This document shows, piece after piece, positions 34,081-41,922 of a stretch of DNA of 64,000 nt (within the stretch, counting starts at the first letter, position 1; every line of letters begins with the position of its first letter). The stretch spans positions 1-64,000 of the forward strand of contig CAJKDY010000011.1 of assembly GCA_905198835.1 (NCBI GenBank), written 5' to 3'. Under the pieces are notes generated by a model. It was not told the DNA's origin, ran no database searches, and was given only the letters and a program-made list of their open reading frames with translations. A program made the translations under genes and the position numbers. This DNA comes from an uncultured Eubacteriales bacterium. GTDB taxonomy: Bacteria > Bacillota > Clostridia > Oscillospirales > Oscillospiraceae.

Positions 34081-34109
34081 TTATACTACACCTTTTGGAA
34101 TTTAGCAAT
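34081..34109 (-). promoter_or_regulatory. SRP RNA promoter
   Basis: On the minus strand TTGCTA (34109-34104), 17 bp, TATAAT (34086-34081), placing the start near 34073. Confidence 0.8.
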
Positions 34110-34216
34110 CCCCCATTTACGCGAAGGGACTGGGGGCGTCACCCTTTGTCGGGAGTGGGCGTATACTGCGGTGTGGGGCTACGGCCCCAACAAAAGACAC
34201 TGGAGGCTACCAAGCT

Positions 34217-34450
34217 ATGTGTGGTCAGAATAACCGCTGCGGCTGCCGCCGCGGCTCCCGCCAGGCCGTCCAGCCCGATCGCTGCTGCTGTTGCTGCCGC
34301 CCCTGCTGCTGCGGCTGTCAGGATAACGACGCCCCCACCGCCACCATCTCCATGGCCGACTACCAGCCCTTCATCCTGGTCCCCACCACGGTGTTTGACC
34401 AGGGCGACACGGACTGCGGCTGCTCCGGCGCTATGGGCTTCGACTGGTAA
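34217..34450 (+). CDS. Very cysteine-rich small protein, unknown function
   Basis: A 77-residue protein with 14 cysteines. The N-terminal half is basic and holds CGC, then five consecutive cysteines and CCCGC (RCCCCCRPCCCGCQDND). The C-terminal half has one plain hydrophobic stretch (YQPFILVPTTVF), then a DCGCSG motif and a FDW end. There is no signal peptide. TGGAGG ten bases before the ATG supports translation. I do not recognise the family; metal binding, a disulfide-linked spore-layer protein, or a modified-peptide precursor are all open. It stands alone, with a hairpin after it. Confidence 0.65.
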   Translation: MCGQNNRCGCRRGSRQAVQPDRCCCCCRPCCCGCQDNDAPTATISMADYQPFILVPTTVFDQGDTDCGCSGAMGFDW

Positions 34451-34461
34451 ACGAGTTCCAT

Positions 34462-34491
34462 CGCCGCCCCCGGCGGGGCGGCGGTACTTAG
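34462..34491 (+). repeat. Hairpin plus repeat copy 1 (GGGCGGCGGTACTTAG)
   Basis: A 9-bp stem, CGCCGCCCC with GGGGCGGCG, just past the Cys-rich stop. Its 3' arm begins the 16-base sequence GGGCGGCGGTACTTAG (34476-34491), which recurs exactly at 36336-36351, after the next gene. Confidence 0.55.
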
Positions 34492-34525
34492 AAGGCCTCC
34501 AGATCACCCAGAACAAGACTGAGGA

Positions 34526-34579
34526 ACGGTGTTTTTGCCCAGTCCCACCCGGCAAAAACACCGTCTTCCTGTCTTTTTG
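34526..34579 (+). terminator. Terminator-like hairpin after the Cys-rich gene
   Basis: A 14-bp perfect stem: ACGGTGTTTTTGCC with GGCAAAAACACCGT, then a T-rich tail ending in TTTTT. Confidence 0.65.
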
Positions 34580-34605
34580 ACTTTTCCGCTGGAAATCATT
34601 ATAAT
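34577..34605 (+). promoter_or_regulatory. Promoter of the WG-repeat gene
   Basis: TTGACT (34577-34582), 17 bp, TATAAT (34600-34605), 36 bp before the ATG. Confidence 0.75.
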
Positions 34606-34641
34606 AGGGACAACTCCTAAATTTCAGAAAGGGTGATCTCT

Positions 34642-36327
34642 ATGACCTTGCGGAAATTCCTCGCGCTTATCCTCGCGCTTGTCCTGGTCCTTGGCTTGGC
34701 TGTCCTCCCCGCCGCCGGAGCGGAGACAGATATCCTGTGGCTACCCGAGGAGGTGCAGTTTTGCACCGAGATAGCTTATAGCTACAATTCTCAGCTCGGC
34801 TGGCTCAATGTGTCGCTGGACAAATGGGGCATGGAATATGCCCTCTACGACCTGAACACCGGGACGTTCGTGGAAGAGTTTGATGGGGTCGGGCCCTTTT
34901 CCGAAGGCCTGGCCCGGGTACACAAGGATGGCAAATGCGGCTATATCGACACCACCGGGAAGGTGGTCATTCCCCTGGTCCTGGACGCCGCCTGGGACTT
35001 TCAAGACGGCGTAGCCGTGGCGATCGTGGAATGGCCGTTGCCGGATGACTCTGTATACCTGCTCTATTACCTCATCAACACGCAGGGACAGGTGATCGCC
35101 CAGCTGGACTATGACACCGTATCGGACTTTTCCGAGGGGCTGGCGTTGGTGGAACGCAATGGGAAGTACGGCTTCATCGATAAGACCGGGCAGGCGGTCA
35201 TCCCCTTGGAGTATGACAGCGCTTGGTCCTTTTCCAATGGCCGTGCCGCGGTGGAGATCGGCGGCAAGTGGGGCTTTATTGACAAAACGGGCAATGTGGT
35301 CATCTCCCCGGACTACGATGAGGTGCATAGCTTTTCCGAAGGGCTGGCCGCAGTGTCCCTGGGGGGTAGATACGGCTATATCAACACAGCCGGGGAGATG
35401 GTCGTTCCACTGGAATATGAAGCCTATGTCGATGACTTTTCCGAGGGCTTGGCGGCAATCTACCGCGAAGACAGCAGCGGTATGTGGCAGTTCGGCTTTG
35501 TCAACGCCGTCGGGGAAGAGATCATCCCACCACAATATGATTATGTGAGCAGCTTCTCCAGCGGCTTGGCCGCGGTGAGCATGGGAAGCAAAACGGACTT
35601 CATCGACGCTACCGGTCAGGTAGTAATTCCTCTGGTCTACGACAGCGCATGGGACTTTGAGGGCGGCCTGGCCCTGGTCTGGAAGGACGGCAAGTGCGGA
35701 TATATCGACAAGTCTGGCAACGAGGTCGTCCCCTGCCTCTATGACTATGGGCAGTCCATTGGCGAGAACGGCGATTACGAGAATGGTCGGTACCGCTATG
35801 TAGAAGACAACGGTCGCTTTGGCCTAGTTCTTGACCCTACCTGGCAAGACCCCACAGTGCTCCCCCCTGACATCCCGTGGGGAACATGGGGCGCCACTGC
35901 TTACCCCTCTACTCAGGCTGTGGACATTGATGGCGTTGCGGTAGAATTCCAGATGTACGCGCTGAAAGACGAAAACGGCAACGACACCAACTATATAAAG
36001 CTGCGGGACTTGGCGGCAGTCTTGAACTTCTTTGACGTAACATGGGATGGGAGCGTGTCCATTGATACCGGACGGTCCTACACCCCCAACGGCACAGAGC
36101 ATCAAACCCCCTTCAGCGGCCCCCAGGACTGCGTAGGCAACTCGGCCACCGGGGTGCGCATTGACGGAGAGATGACATACCTGCAAACCTTTGTCATCAC
36201 GGACACTACCGGCGGCGGGTACACCTACTTCCGCTTGCGTGACCTAGGGAAGGCCCTGGGCTTCCAGGTGGGTTGGACCACTCAGCGCGGCGTCTATGTG
36301 GAGACCGACAAGCCCTATTCCGAATAA
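34642..36327 (+). CDS. Secreted WG-repeat protein with stalk domain
   Basis: A 561-residue exported protein. A signal peptide (LALILALVLVLGLAVLPAAGA) is followed by about nine WG-type repeats of 45-50 residues, each with the pattern F.eGla.V...gkyGyIdktG.vvIPl.YD (e.g. NGKYGFIDKTGQAVIPLEYD). Residues about 430-555 form a copper-amine-oxidase-like stalk domain, with YIKLRDLAAVLNFFDVTWDG and YFRLRDLGKALGFQVGW repeats. WG-repeat proteins have no settled role; surface binding is the usual guess. The ATG at 34642 is chosen over a GTG nine bases earlier. Confidence 0.85.
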   Translation: MTLRKFLALILALVLVLGLAVLPAAGAETDILWLPEEVQFCTEIAYSYNSQLGWLNVSLDKWGMEYALYDLNTGTFVEEFDGVGPFSEGLARVHKDGKCGYIDTTGKVVIPLVLDAAWDFQDGVAVAIVEWPLPDDSVYLLYYLINTQGQVIAQLDYDTVSDFSEGLALVERNGKYGFIDKTGQAVIPLEYDSAWSFSNGRAAVEIGGKWGFIDKTGNVVISPDYDEVHSFSEGLAAVSLGGRYGYINTAGEMVVPLEYEAYVDDFSEGLAAIYREDSSGMWQFGFVNAVGEEIIPPQYDYVSSFSSGLAAVSMGSKTDFIDATGQVVIPLVYDSAWDFEGGLALVWKDGKCGYIDKSGNEVVPCLYDYGQSIGENGDYENGRYRYVEDNGRFGLVLDPTWQDPTVLPPDIPWGTWGATAYPSTQAVDIDGVAVEFQMYALKDENGNDTNYIKLRDLAAVLNFFDVTWDGSVSIDTGRSYTPNGTEHQTPFSGPQDCVGNSATGVRIDGEMTYLQTFVITDTTGGGYTYFRLRDLGKALGFQVGWTTQRGVYVETDKPYSE

Positions 36328-36335
36328 GGAAAATC

Positions 36336-36351
36336 GGGCGGCGGTACTTAG
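36336..36351 (+). repeat. Repeat copy 2 (GGGCGGCGGTACTTAG)
   Basis: An exact second copy of the 16-base sequence at 34476-34491, nine bases after the WG-repeat stop codon. Both copies are followed within a few bases by GCCTCCA. Confidence 0.55.
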
Positions 36352-36366
36352 CGATCACGTGCCTCC

Positions 36367-36397
36367 ACCGGGCAGGGTCCTCCCTGCCCGGTTTTTT
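36367..36397 (+). terminator. Terminator of the WG-repeat gene
   Basis: A stem of ACCGGGCAGGG with CCCTGCCCGGT, a TCCT loop, then T5. Confidence 0.9.
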
Positions 36398-36401
36398 AGC
36401 C

Positions 36402-36429
36402 TTGCATATGGAGCTTTCTGTGTTATAAT
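36402..36429 (+). promoter_or_regulatory. trkA promoter
   Basis: TTGCAT (36402-36407), 16 bp, TATAAT (36424-36429), 37 bp before trkA. Confidence 0.7.
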
Positions 36430-36466
36430 AATCTTTTAGCAGGAAATTCCACGCTGAAAAGGCGGG

Positions 36467-37837
36467 ATGGATATGAACATCATCATCGTGGGCGACGGCA
36501 AGGTGGGCGCGGCGCTGGCTGGGCAGCTGTCTCAGGAGGACCATAACGTCACCATCATCGACTCCGACCCTGTGGTCATCAGCGAGAGCACCGAGACCTT
36601 GGACGTGATGGCGGTGGTGGGAAACGGCGCGTCTATGGCCACGTTGCGGGAGGCGGGGGTGGAGAGCGCCGACCTGCTCATCGCCGCCACCAGTCTGGAC
36701 GAGCTGAACCTGCTGACCTGTCTGACGGCCAAGAAGTTGGGCTGCGGCCACACCATCGCCCGCATCCGCAACCCGGAGTATGCCGACCAGCTGGTGTCCA
36801 TGCAGGATGAACTGGGGCTATCCTTTACGGTGAACCCCGAGCAGGCCGCGGCGCTGGAGGCCTATCAGTTGCTGCAGTTCCCCTCCTTCCTCAAGCGTGA
36901 GAGCTTTGCCAAAGGCCGGGTGGAGATCGTGGCGGTGCCGGTGGCGGAGGGGTCCAAGCTGGCAGGGCTCCCCCTGCACAAGCTCTACGAGATTGCCCGG
37001 GTCAAGGTGCTGGTATGCGCCGTCCAGCGAGACGGCCAAGTCCACATTCCCGGTGGCTCCTTTGTGCTGCAGGCGGGGGACACCATCTTTGTCACCGCCG
37101 GCGTGCAGGACCTGGCCCAGCTGGTGCGCAGTCTGGGCCTTGTGGAGCACAAGGTCAAGAGCCTGCTGATCATCGGCGGCAGCCGCATCGCCTTCTATCT
37201 GGCGGCCCGGTGCCTGGAAAGCGGCATCGCCGTGAAGATCATCGAGCAGAGCCACGCCCGGTGCGTCACCCTGGCCGAGCGGCTTCCCAAGGCCACCATC
37301 ATCGAGGCCGACGGCTCCCGGCAGGAGGTCCTGGAGGCCGAGGGTCTGAAGAGCTTTGACGCGGTCATCACCCTGACGGGCATGGACGAGGAAAACGTGG
37401 TCCTTTCTATGTTTGCCCAGCATCTGGGCGTTGCCAAGGTCATCACCAAGATCAATCGGGTGGAGTACGACCAGCTCTTTCGCAAGGTAGGCCTGGGCTC
37501 CATCATCAGTCCCAAGGCCCTGTGCTGCTCCAACATCGTCCGCTACGTCCGGGCCATGTCCACCGCCCGGGACGCCGAGGGGCTGCTGGCCCTCCACCCC
37601 ATCGTGGACGGCCAGGCCGAGGCCCTGGAGTTCCAGGCCGGACCCGGCACCCGCCACTGCGGCGAGGCCCTCAAGGACATCCCGCTGAAGGGCGGCATTC
37701 TTATCTCCTGCATCACCCACCAGGGCCGGACCCTGATCCCCAAGGGCGACACCTGCTTCTACCCCGGCGACACCATTATCGTAGTCACCGCCGGAGGCCG
37801 GGCCGTCACCGGGCTGGACAGCATCTTCGCGGACTGA
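36467..37837 (+). CDS. trkA: Trk potassium uptake regulatory subunit TrkA
   Basis: A 456-residue cytoplasmic gating ring protein with two RCK repeats. The first NAD(H)/nucleotide loop is IIVGDGKVGAALAGQL at the N-terminus, with the acidic IIDSD end of strand 2. The second half begins LIIGGSRIAFYLAARCLE near 230. TrkA_C modules follow each half (VAVPVAEGSKLAGLPL; ALEFQAGPGTRH). It gates TrkH. ATG at 36467 or at 36473 are both possible; the ribosome site (GGCGGG) is weak. It lies 14 bp before trkH. Confidence 0.93.
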   Translation: MDMNIIIVGDGKVGAALAGQLSQEDHNVTIIDSDPVVISESTETLDVMAVVGNGASMATLREAGVESADLLIAATSLDELNLLTCLTAKKLGCGHTIARIRNPEYADQLVSMQDELGLSFTVNPEQAAALEAYQLLQFPSFLKRESFAKGRVEIVAVPVAEGSKLAGLPLHKLYEIARVKVLVCAVQRDGQVHIPGGSFVLQAGDTIFVTAGVQDLAQLVRSLGLVEHKVKSLLIIGGSRIAFYLAARCLESGIAVKIIEQSHARCVTLAERLPKATIIEADGSRQEVLEAEGLKSFDAVITLTGMDEENVVLSMFAQHLGVAKVITKINRVEYDQLFRKVGLGSIISPKALCCSNIVRYVRAMSTARDAEGLLALHPIVDGQAEALEFQAGPGTRHCGEALKDIPLKGGILISCITHQGRTLIPKGDTCFYPGDTIIVVTAGGRAVTGLDSIFAD

Positions 37838-37851
37838 GAGGACACAGAACT

Positions 37852-39303
37852 ATGAACCGAAAGATCATCGGCCGGATATTGGGCTTTCTGCTCCTTTTGG
37901 AGTGCGTGTTTCTCTTCCCTTCCGTCATCGTCTGTCTGCTCCACAGCGAGGCAAACGCCCTGCGGGCCATTGTCACTACTATGGTGGTCTCCGCCCTGTT
38001 GGGCTGTGGGTTGTGCCTTCTCTGCCGGAAGGCGGACCGGCATTTTTACGCCCGAGAGGGGTTTTTGATCACCGCTCTGGGCTGGATCGTACTGTCCCTG
38101 GTGGGCGCCCTCCCCTTCTGGTTCTCCAGGGAGATCCCAAGCTATGTGGATGCGGTCTTTGAGGTCATCTCCGGCTTTACCACCACCGGCGCTTCCATTC
38201 TGCCCCAGGTGGAGTCCATGTCCAAGGGCCTTTTGTTCTGGCGGTCCTTTACCCACTGGCTGGGCGGCATGGGTATTCTGGTATTTCTGCTGGCCGTGGT
38301 GCCCATGGGCAAGGGCGGCTACTCCGTCCACATCCTCCGAGCGGAAAGCCCCGGCCCCAGCGTGGGCAAGCTGGTCCCCAAGCTGCGGCAGACCGCCGCC
38401 ATCCTCTACGGCATCTATGTGGCTCTGACGGTGCTGAACGTCATCTTCCTGCTTTTGGGCGACATGCCCCTCTTTGACAGCCTCTGCACCGCTTTCGGCA
38501 CTGCCGGCACCGGCGGCTTCGGCGTGAAAAACGACTCCATGGCCAGCTACTCGCCCTATCTGCAGACGGTGTGCACGGTGTTTATGGCCCTTTTTGGCAT
38601 CAACTTCTCGGTGTACTTTTTCCTGCTCATCGGCAAAGTAAAACAAGTGTTGAAAAGCGAGGAGCTTTGGATCTATCTCTGCTTGATGCTGGGCTCTATC
38701 TGCCTGATCACGCTGAACATCGCCTTTCAGCACCCCACCTTCCGCGACGCCTTCCACCACGCGGCCTTCACCGTGTCCAGCATCATGACCACCACCGGCT
38801 TTGCCACGGTGGACTTTGACCTATGGCCCCAGTTCTCCCGAAGTATCCTGGTGGTGCTGATGATCTGCGGCGCCTGCGCGGGCAGTACCGGCGGCGGCGT
38901 CAAAACGGCCCGGCTCATTCTGCTGGTCAAATCCATGCGGGCCCGGCTGCGGCAGTTTTTGCGGCCCCGCAGCGTGAATCTGGTCCAGGTGGAGGGCCGG
39001 ACCATCTCCGACGAGACCATCCAGGGCGTCAACACCTACATGGCGGCCTATTGCGCCATTTTGGTGGTATCCTTTCTGGCCCTGGCCATCGACGGCTTTT
39101 CGCTGGAGACCAACCTCACCGCCGTACTGGCCTGCCTGAACAATATCGGCCCGGGCCTAGGACTGGTGGGCCCTACAGGGAACTACGCCATGTTCTCCGG
39201 CGGCTCGAAAATCGTCCTCATGCTGGATATGTTGCTGGGCCGGCTGGAGATCTTCCCGCTGCTCATCATGCTCAGTCCCCACACCTGGCGGCGGGCCGGG
39301 TAA
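37852..39303 (+). CDS. trkH: Trk potassium transporter membrane subunit TrkH
   Basis: A 483-residue K+ channel-like transporter. Four pore loops with selectivity-filter glycines can be seen: FTTTGASIL, GTAGTGGFGVKND, MTTTGFATVD and NIGPGLGLVGPTGNY. About ten membrane spans are present, with GGGVKTARL in the intracellular gate region. It starts at ATG 37852 after GAGAGG. It forms a two-gene operon with trkA and ends at a hairpin that also holds the sigG ribosome site. Confidence 0.95.
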   Translation: MNRKIIGRILGFLLLLECVFLFPSVIVCLLHSEANALRAIVTTMVVSALLGCGLCLLCRKADRHFYAREGFLITALGWIVLSLVGALPFWFSREIPSYVDAVFEVISGFTTTGASILPQVESMSKGLLFWRSFTHWLGGMGILVFLLAVVPMGKGGYSVHILRAESPGPSVGKLVPKLRQTAAILYGIYVALTVLNVIFLLLGDMPLFDSLCTAFGTAGTGGFGVKNDSMASYSPYLQTVCTVFMALFGINFSVYFFLLIGKVKQVLKSEELWIYLCLMLGSICLITLNIAFQHPTFRDAFHHAAFTVSSIMTTTGFATVDFDLWPQFSRSILVVLMICGACAGSTGGGVKTARLILLVKSMRARLRQFLRPRSVNLVQVEGRTISDETIQGVNTYMAAYCAILVVSFLALAIDGFSLETNLTAVLACLNNIGPGLGLVGPTGNYAMFSGGSKIVLMLDMLLGRLEIFPLLIMLSPHTWRRAG

Positions 39304-39365
39304 GGCCGTGGGCAAAGTCCATCGAAAGCGGTCAACGAGAAAAAAATAAACCCCGCCCCGCGGCG

Positions 39366-39393
39366 GTATGAAAGCCCTTCCCAGGGAGATACT
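39366..39393 (+). promoter_or_regulatory. Candidate sigma-F promoter for sigG
   Basis: GTATG (39366-39370) resembles the sigma-F -35 (GYWTA). GGAGATACT (39385-39393) fits the sigma-F -10 pattern GGnRAnAnT at every fixed position. The spacing of 14 is one short of the usual 15. A start near 39400 would fall in the loop of the hairpin at 39371-39427. Pattern match only. Confidence 0.35.
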
Positions 39394-39427
39394 GAAATCA
39401 GTATTTCCGACTGGGGAGGGCCTTTTT
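39371..39427 (+). terminator. trkH terminator that sequesters the sigG ribosome site
   Basis: A long hairpin. The lower stem AAAGCCCTTCCCAG pairs with CTGGGGAGGGCCTTT (one bulge, one wobble). The upper stem GGAGATACTG pairs with CAGTATTTCC (one wobble) around an AAAT loop. T5 follows. The SD sequence GGAGG (39415-39419) of sigG lies within the 3' arm, nine bases before the ATG. Confidence 0.75.
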
Positions 39428-39428
39428 C

Positions 39429-40199
39429 ATGCAGGGAAAGGTAGAGATCTGCGGGGTCAACACCTCCAAGCTGAAGGTGCTGAAAAACGAGGAGACCATG
39501 GCGCTGCTGCGTAAGGTCAAGGAGGGCGACATGGAGGCCCGGGACCAGCTGATCCAGGGCAATCTGCGGTTGGTGCTGTCGGTCATTCAAAAGTTCATGG
39601 GCCGGGGCGAGAATGCCGACGACCTCTTTCAGGTGGGCTGCATCGGGCTGATGAAGGCCATTGACAATTTTAATATCGACCTGGACGTGCGCTTTTCCAC
39701 CTATGGCGTACCCATGATCGTAGGCGAGATACGCCGGTATCTCCGGGACAACAGCGCCATGCGGGTGTCCCGGTCCATGCGGGATACGGCCTATAAGGTC
39801 CTCAGCGCCAAGGAAAAGTATCTGGCCGAGCACCAGCGTGAACCGACACTGGACCAGATCGCCGAGATCCTGGACATTCCCCGGGAGGAGGTGGTCTTCG
39901 CTCTGGACGCTATCGTGGACCCGCTGAGCCTCTATGAGCCGGTCTACGAGTCCGGCGGTGATACCGTCTACGTCATGGATCAGGTCCGGGACAAGAAAAA
40001 CACCGACGAGAGCTGGCTGGAGCGCATCGCCCTGAGCGAAGCTATGAGCCGCCTGGACCAGCGGGAAAAGCGCATCTTAGCCCTGCGTTTTTTCCAGGGC
40101 AAGACCCAGATGGAGGTGTCTGCCGAGATCGGTATCTCCCAGGCCCAGGTGTCCCGGCTGGAGAAAAACGCCATCAACCAGATCAAAAAGAATATGTAA
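39429..40199 (+). CDS. sigG: RNA polymerase sporulation sigma factor G
   Basis: A 256-residue sigma-70 family factor for late forespore transcription. The N-terminal KVEICGVNTSKLKVLKNEE is the SigG-specific segment, distinguishing it from SigF. Region 2 is RFSTYGVPMIVGEIRRYLRD, region 3 is VLSAKEKYLAEHQREPTLDQ, and region 4 has REKRILALRFFQGKTQMEVS and ISQAQVSRLEKNA. It is not next to spoIIGA-sigE, where many Firmicutes keep it. It stands alone after trkAH, and its translation start lies under a hairpin. Confidence 0.95.
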   Translation: MQGKVEICGVNTSKLKVLKNEETMALLRKVKEGDMEARDQLIQGNLRLVLSVIQKFMGRGENADDLFQVGCIGLMKAIDNFNIDLDVRFSTYGVPMIVGEIRRYLRDNSAMRVSRSMRDTAYKVLSAKEKYLAEHQREPTLDQIAEILDIPREEVVFALDAIVDPLSLYEPVYESGGDTVYVMDQVRDKKNTDESWLERIALSEAMSRLDQREKRILALRFFQGKTQMEVSAEIGISQAQVSRLEKNAINQIKKNM

Positions 40200-40236
40200 A
40201 AAGCGGAGACGGACCATTGTCCGTCTCCGCTTCGTT
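40199..40236. terminator. Bidirectional terminator, sigG / mglC
   Basis: A perfect 14-bp stem (AAGCGGAGACGGAC with GTCCGTCTCCGCTT) between converging genes. The plus side has only a weak T tract (TTCGTTT); on the minus side a T run (TTTTTAC) follows the stem. Confidence 0.8.
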
Positions 40237-40250
40237 TGACGCGAGGTAAA

Positions 40251-41909
40251 TTACTTTTTACGCACGTACTTCAAGCAGTCCAGCATGACGGCCACCAGGA
40301 TGATGATGCCCGAGAAGACGAACTGCAGGTTGGTATCGATGCCCAGGGTGGTCAGAGCGTAGGTCAGGGCGGTAAAGATAAACACGCCCGTCACCACACC
40401 GGAGATCTTGCCGATACCGCCGGTGAAGGATACGCCGCCCACCACGCAGGCCGCGATGGCGTCCATCTCCCAGCCCTGGCCGTAGCTGGCCGAGCCGGAG
40501 CCGGACATACGGATGCACTCCAGCCAGGAGCCAAAGCCGTAGAGGATACCGGCCATGATGAAAGCGCCCAGGGTGACCTTGAACACGGAGATGCCGGAGA
40601 CCGCCGCGGCCTCGGCGTTTCCGCCCACGGCGTAGAGGTTCTTACCGAAGGTGGTCTTGTTCCAGATGAACCACACCACGATCACCGCGGCCAGCGCCCA
40701 CAGGATGATGGTGGGGAAACCACCGATCTTGGGGATGATCATCTTGGGAATATCGCTCTCGATGCCGCCGAAGGACACGCCCTTGGTGGCGTAGGTGGCA
40801 AGGCCGAAGATCATCAGCATGGTGGACATGGTGGAGATGAAGGGGTGCATCTTGAACTTGGCGGTAAAGAAGCCGGCGATGGTGGTGAAGATGGTGCACA
40901 GCACGATACACACGATCAGGGCCAGGAACACCCGCACGATGACCGGCATACCGGTGAAATCAAAGATATGGCCGAACACGCCGCCGGTATTGATGCCCTT
41001 GTGCATCACGATGGTGGCGGCGGTGATGCCCATGCCCATCATGCGCCCGATGGATAGATCAGTGCCCGCCAGCAGGATCAGCGCGGCCACGCCCAGGGCC
41101 AGGAACATTCTGGGAGAGGCCTGCATGAGGATGTTCAGAATGTTGTTGACCGTCAGCAACTGCACGTTGGGACCCTTGACCGCGGGGGTGATAAAGCACA
41201 GCGCGATGAAGATGGCGGCAATAGCCAGATAGAGGCCGTTGTTCAGCAAGAAGGATTTGGTGTTGAAGGTGTACTTATAGTTCTCCCAGCGCTGCTTCAT
41301 GTTCTCGCCCATGGAGAACTTGGACAAAGTCAGCAGATCGATCAGGTGGTATTTGTGGGCGAAGGCGTTGTGCCGCCGGTCCTTGATCTCCTGGAGGGTC
41401 TTTTGATACTCCAGCTTGGCGTCAAACTGACGGTTTTTGTAGACGTATTTCTCGTCCTTGATCTCATGGTGGTCGGAGAGCTTGGCCACATTTTCCCGAT
41501 GCTCCCGCTCCAGCTCGGCCAGGCGGGCTTTGTAGCGCACCATGGCCTCGGCCTTCTCCAGTTTGCAGCTGGCCGCCACCTTCTCATAGTACTCTTTGTT
41601 GTAGTGGGCAGCCAGGTAACTCTTGGCCTCGGCGATGAGCTTGGCGACCTCGCCTTGATTGGCCTTCTCCACCTTTTTGGCCTGGACCAGGTCCTTCTTC
41701 TCTGCCTGAATGCGGCGGGCGCGCTCATCCTTGGTGAGGGCCTTGTCCCGCTTGGTGGCGTCGATCTTGCTCTGGATGGCCACTACCTTGCTGGTACCGT
41801 CCGCCCGGAGGGCGTCGATCTTGGCCTGGATGCCGCCGATATAGTCGTCGATAGGCTGGCGTAGCGCCAGCTCCTCATCGGCGGAGAGGATCTTCAGATT
41901 CTGTGCCAT
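40251..41909 (-). CDS. mglC: Galactose/methyl-galactoside ABC permease with long N-terminal extension
   Basis: A 552-residue protein. Residues about 223-552 are a normal MglC-type BPD_transp_2 permease: eight to ten spans, with the family segments ALILLAGTDLSIGRMMGMG and YAVGGNAEAAAVSGI. Residues 1-215 are unusual: highly charged (Lys/Glu/Ala/Arg), mostly helical and coiled-coil-like (SKIDATKRDKALTKDERARR; ARLAELEREHRENVAKLSDH), with no signal peptide, so probably cytoplasmic. Usual MglC proteins are about 330-400 residues. Last gene of mglBAC. Confidence 0.9.
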   Translation of the reverse strand: MAQNLKILSADEELALRQPIDDYIGGIQAKIDALRADGTSKVVAIQSKIDATKRDKALTKDERARRIQAEKKDLVQAKKVEKANQGEVAKLIAEAKSYLAAHYNKEYYEKVAASCKLEKAEAMVRYKARLAELEREHRENVAKLSDHHEIKDEKYVYKNRQFDAKLEYQKTLQEIKDRRHNAFAHKYHLIDLLTLSKFSMGENMKQRWENYKYTFNTKSFLLNNGLYLAIAAIFIALCFITPAVKGPNVQLLTVNNILNILMQASPRMFLALGVAALILLAGTDLSIGRMMGMGITAATIVMHKGINTGGVFGHIFDFTGMPVIVRVFLALIVCIVLCTIFTTIAGFFTAKFKMHPFISTMSTMLMIFGLATYATKGVSFGGIESDIPKMIIPKIGGFPTIILWALAAVIVVWFIWNKTTFGKNLYAVGGNAEAAAVSGISVFKVTLGAFIMAGILYGFGSWLECIRMSGSGSASYGQGWEMDAIAACVVGGVSFTGGIGKISGVVTGVFIFTALTYALTTLGIDTNLQFVFSGIIILVAVMLDCLKYVRKK

Positions 41910-41922
41910 GTGTTTTCACCCC

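Noticed and set aside
33860..34105. An 81-codon open frame on the plus strand between dnaX and the Cys-rich gene
   Set aside because: It lies entirely over the SRP RNA, whose conserved sequence explains the region.
34900..35800. Tandem DNA repeat array
   Set aside because: The periodic similarity is the protein-level WG repeat; codons have diverged and it is not a DNA satellite.
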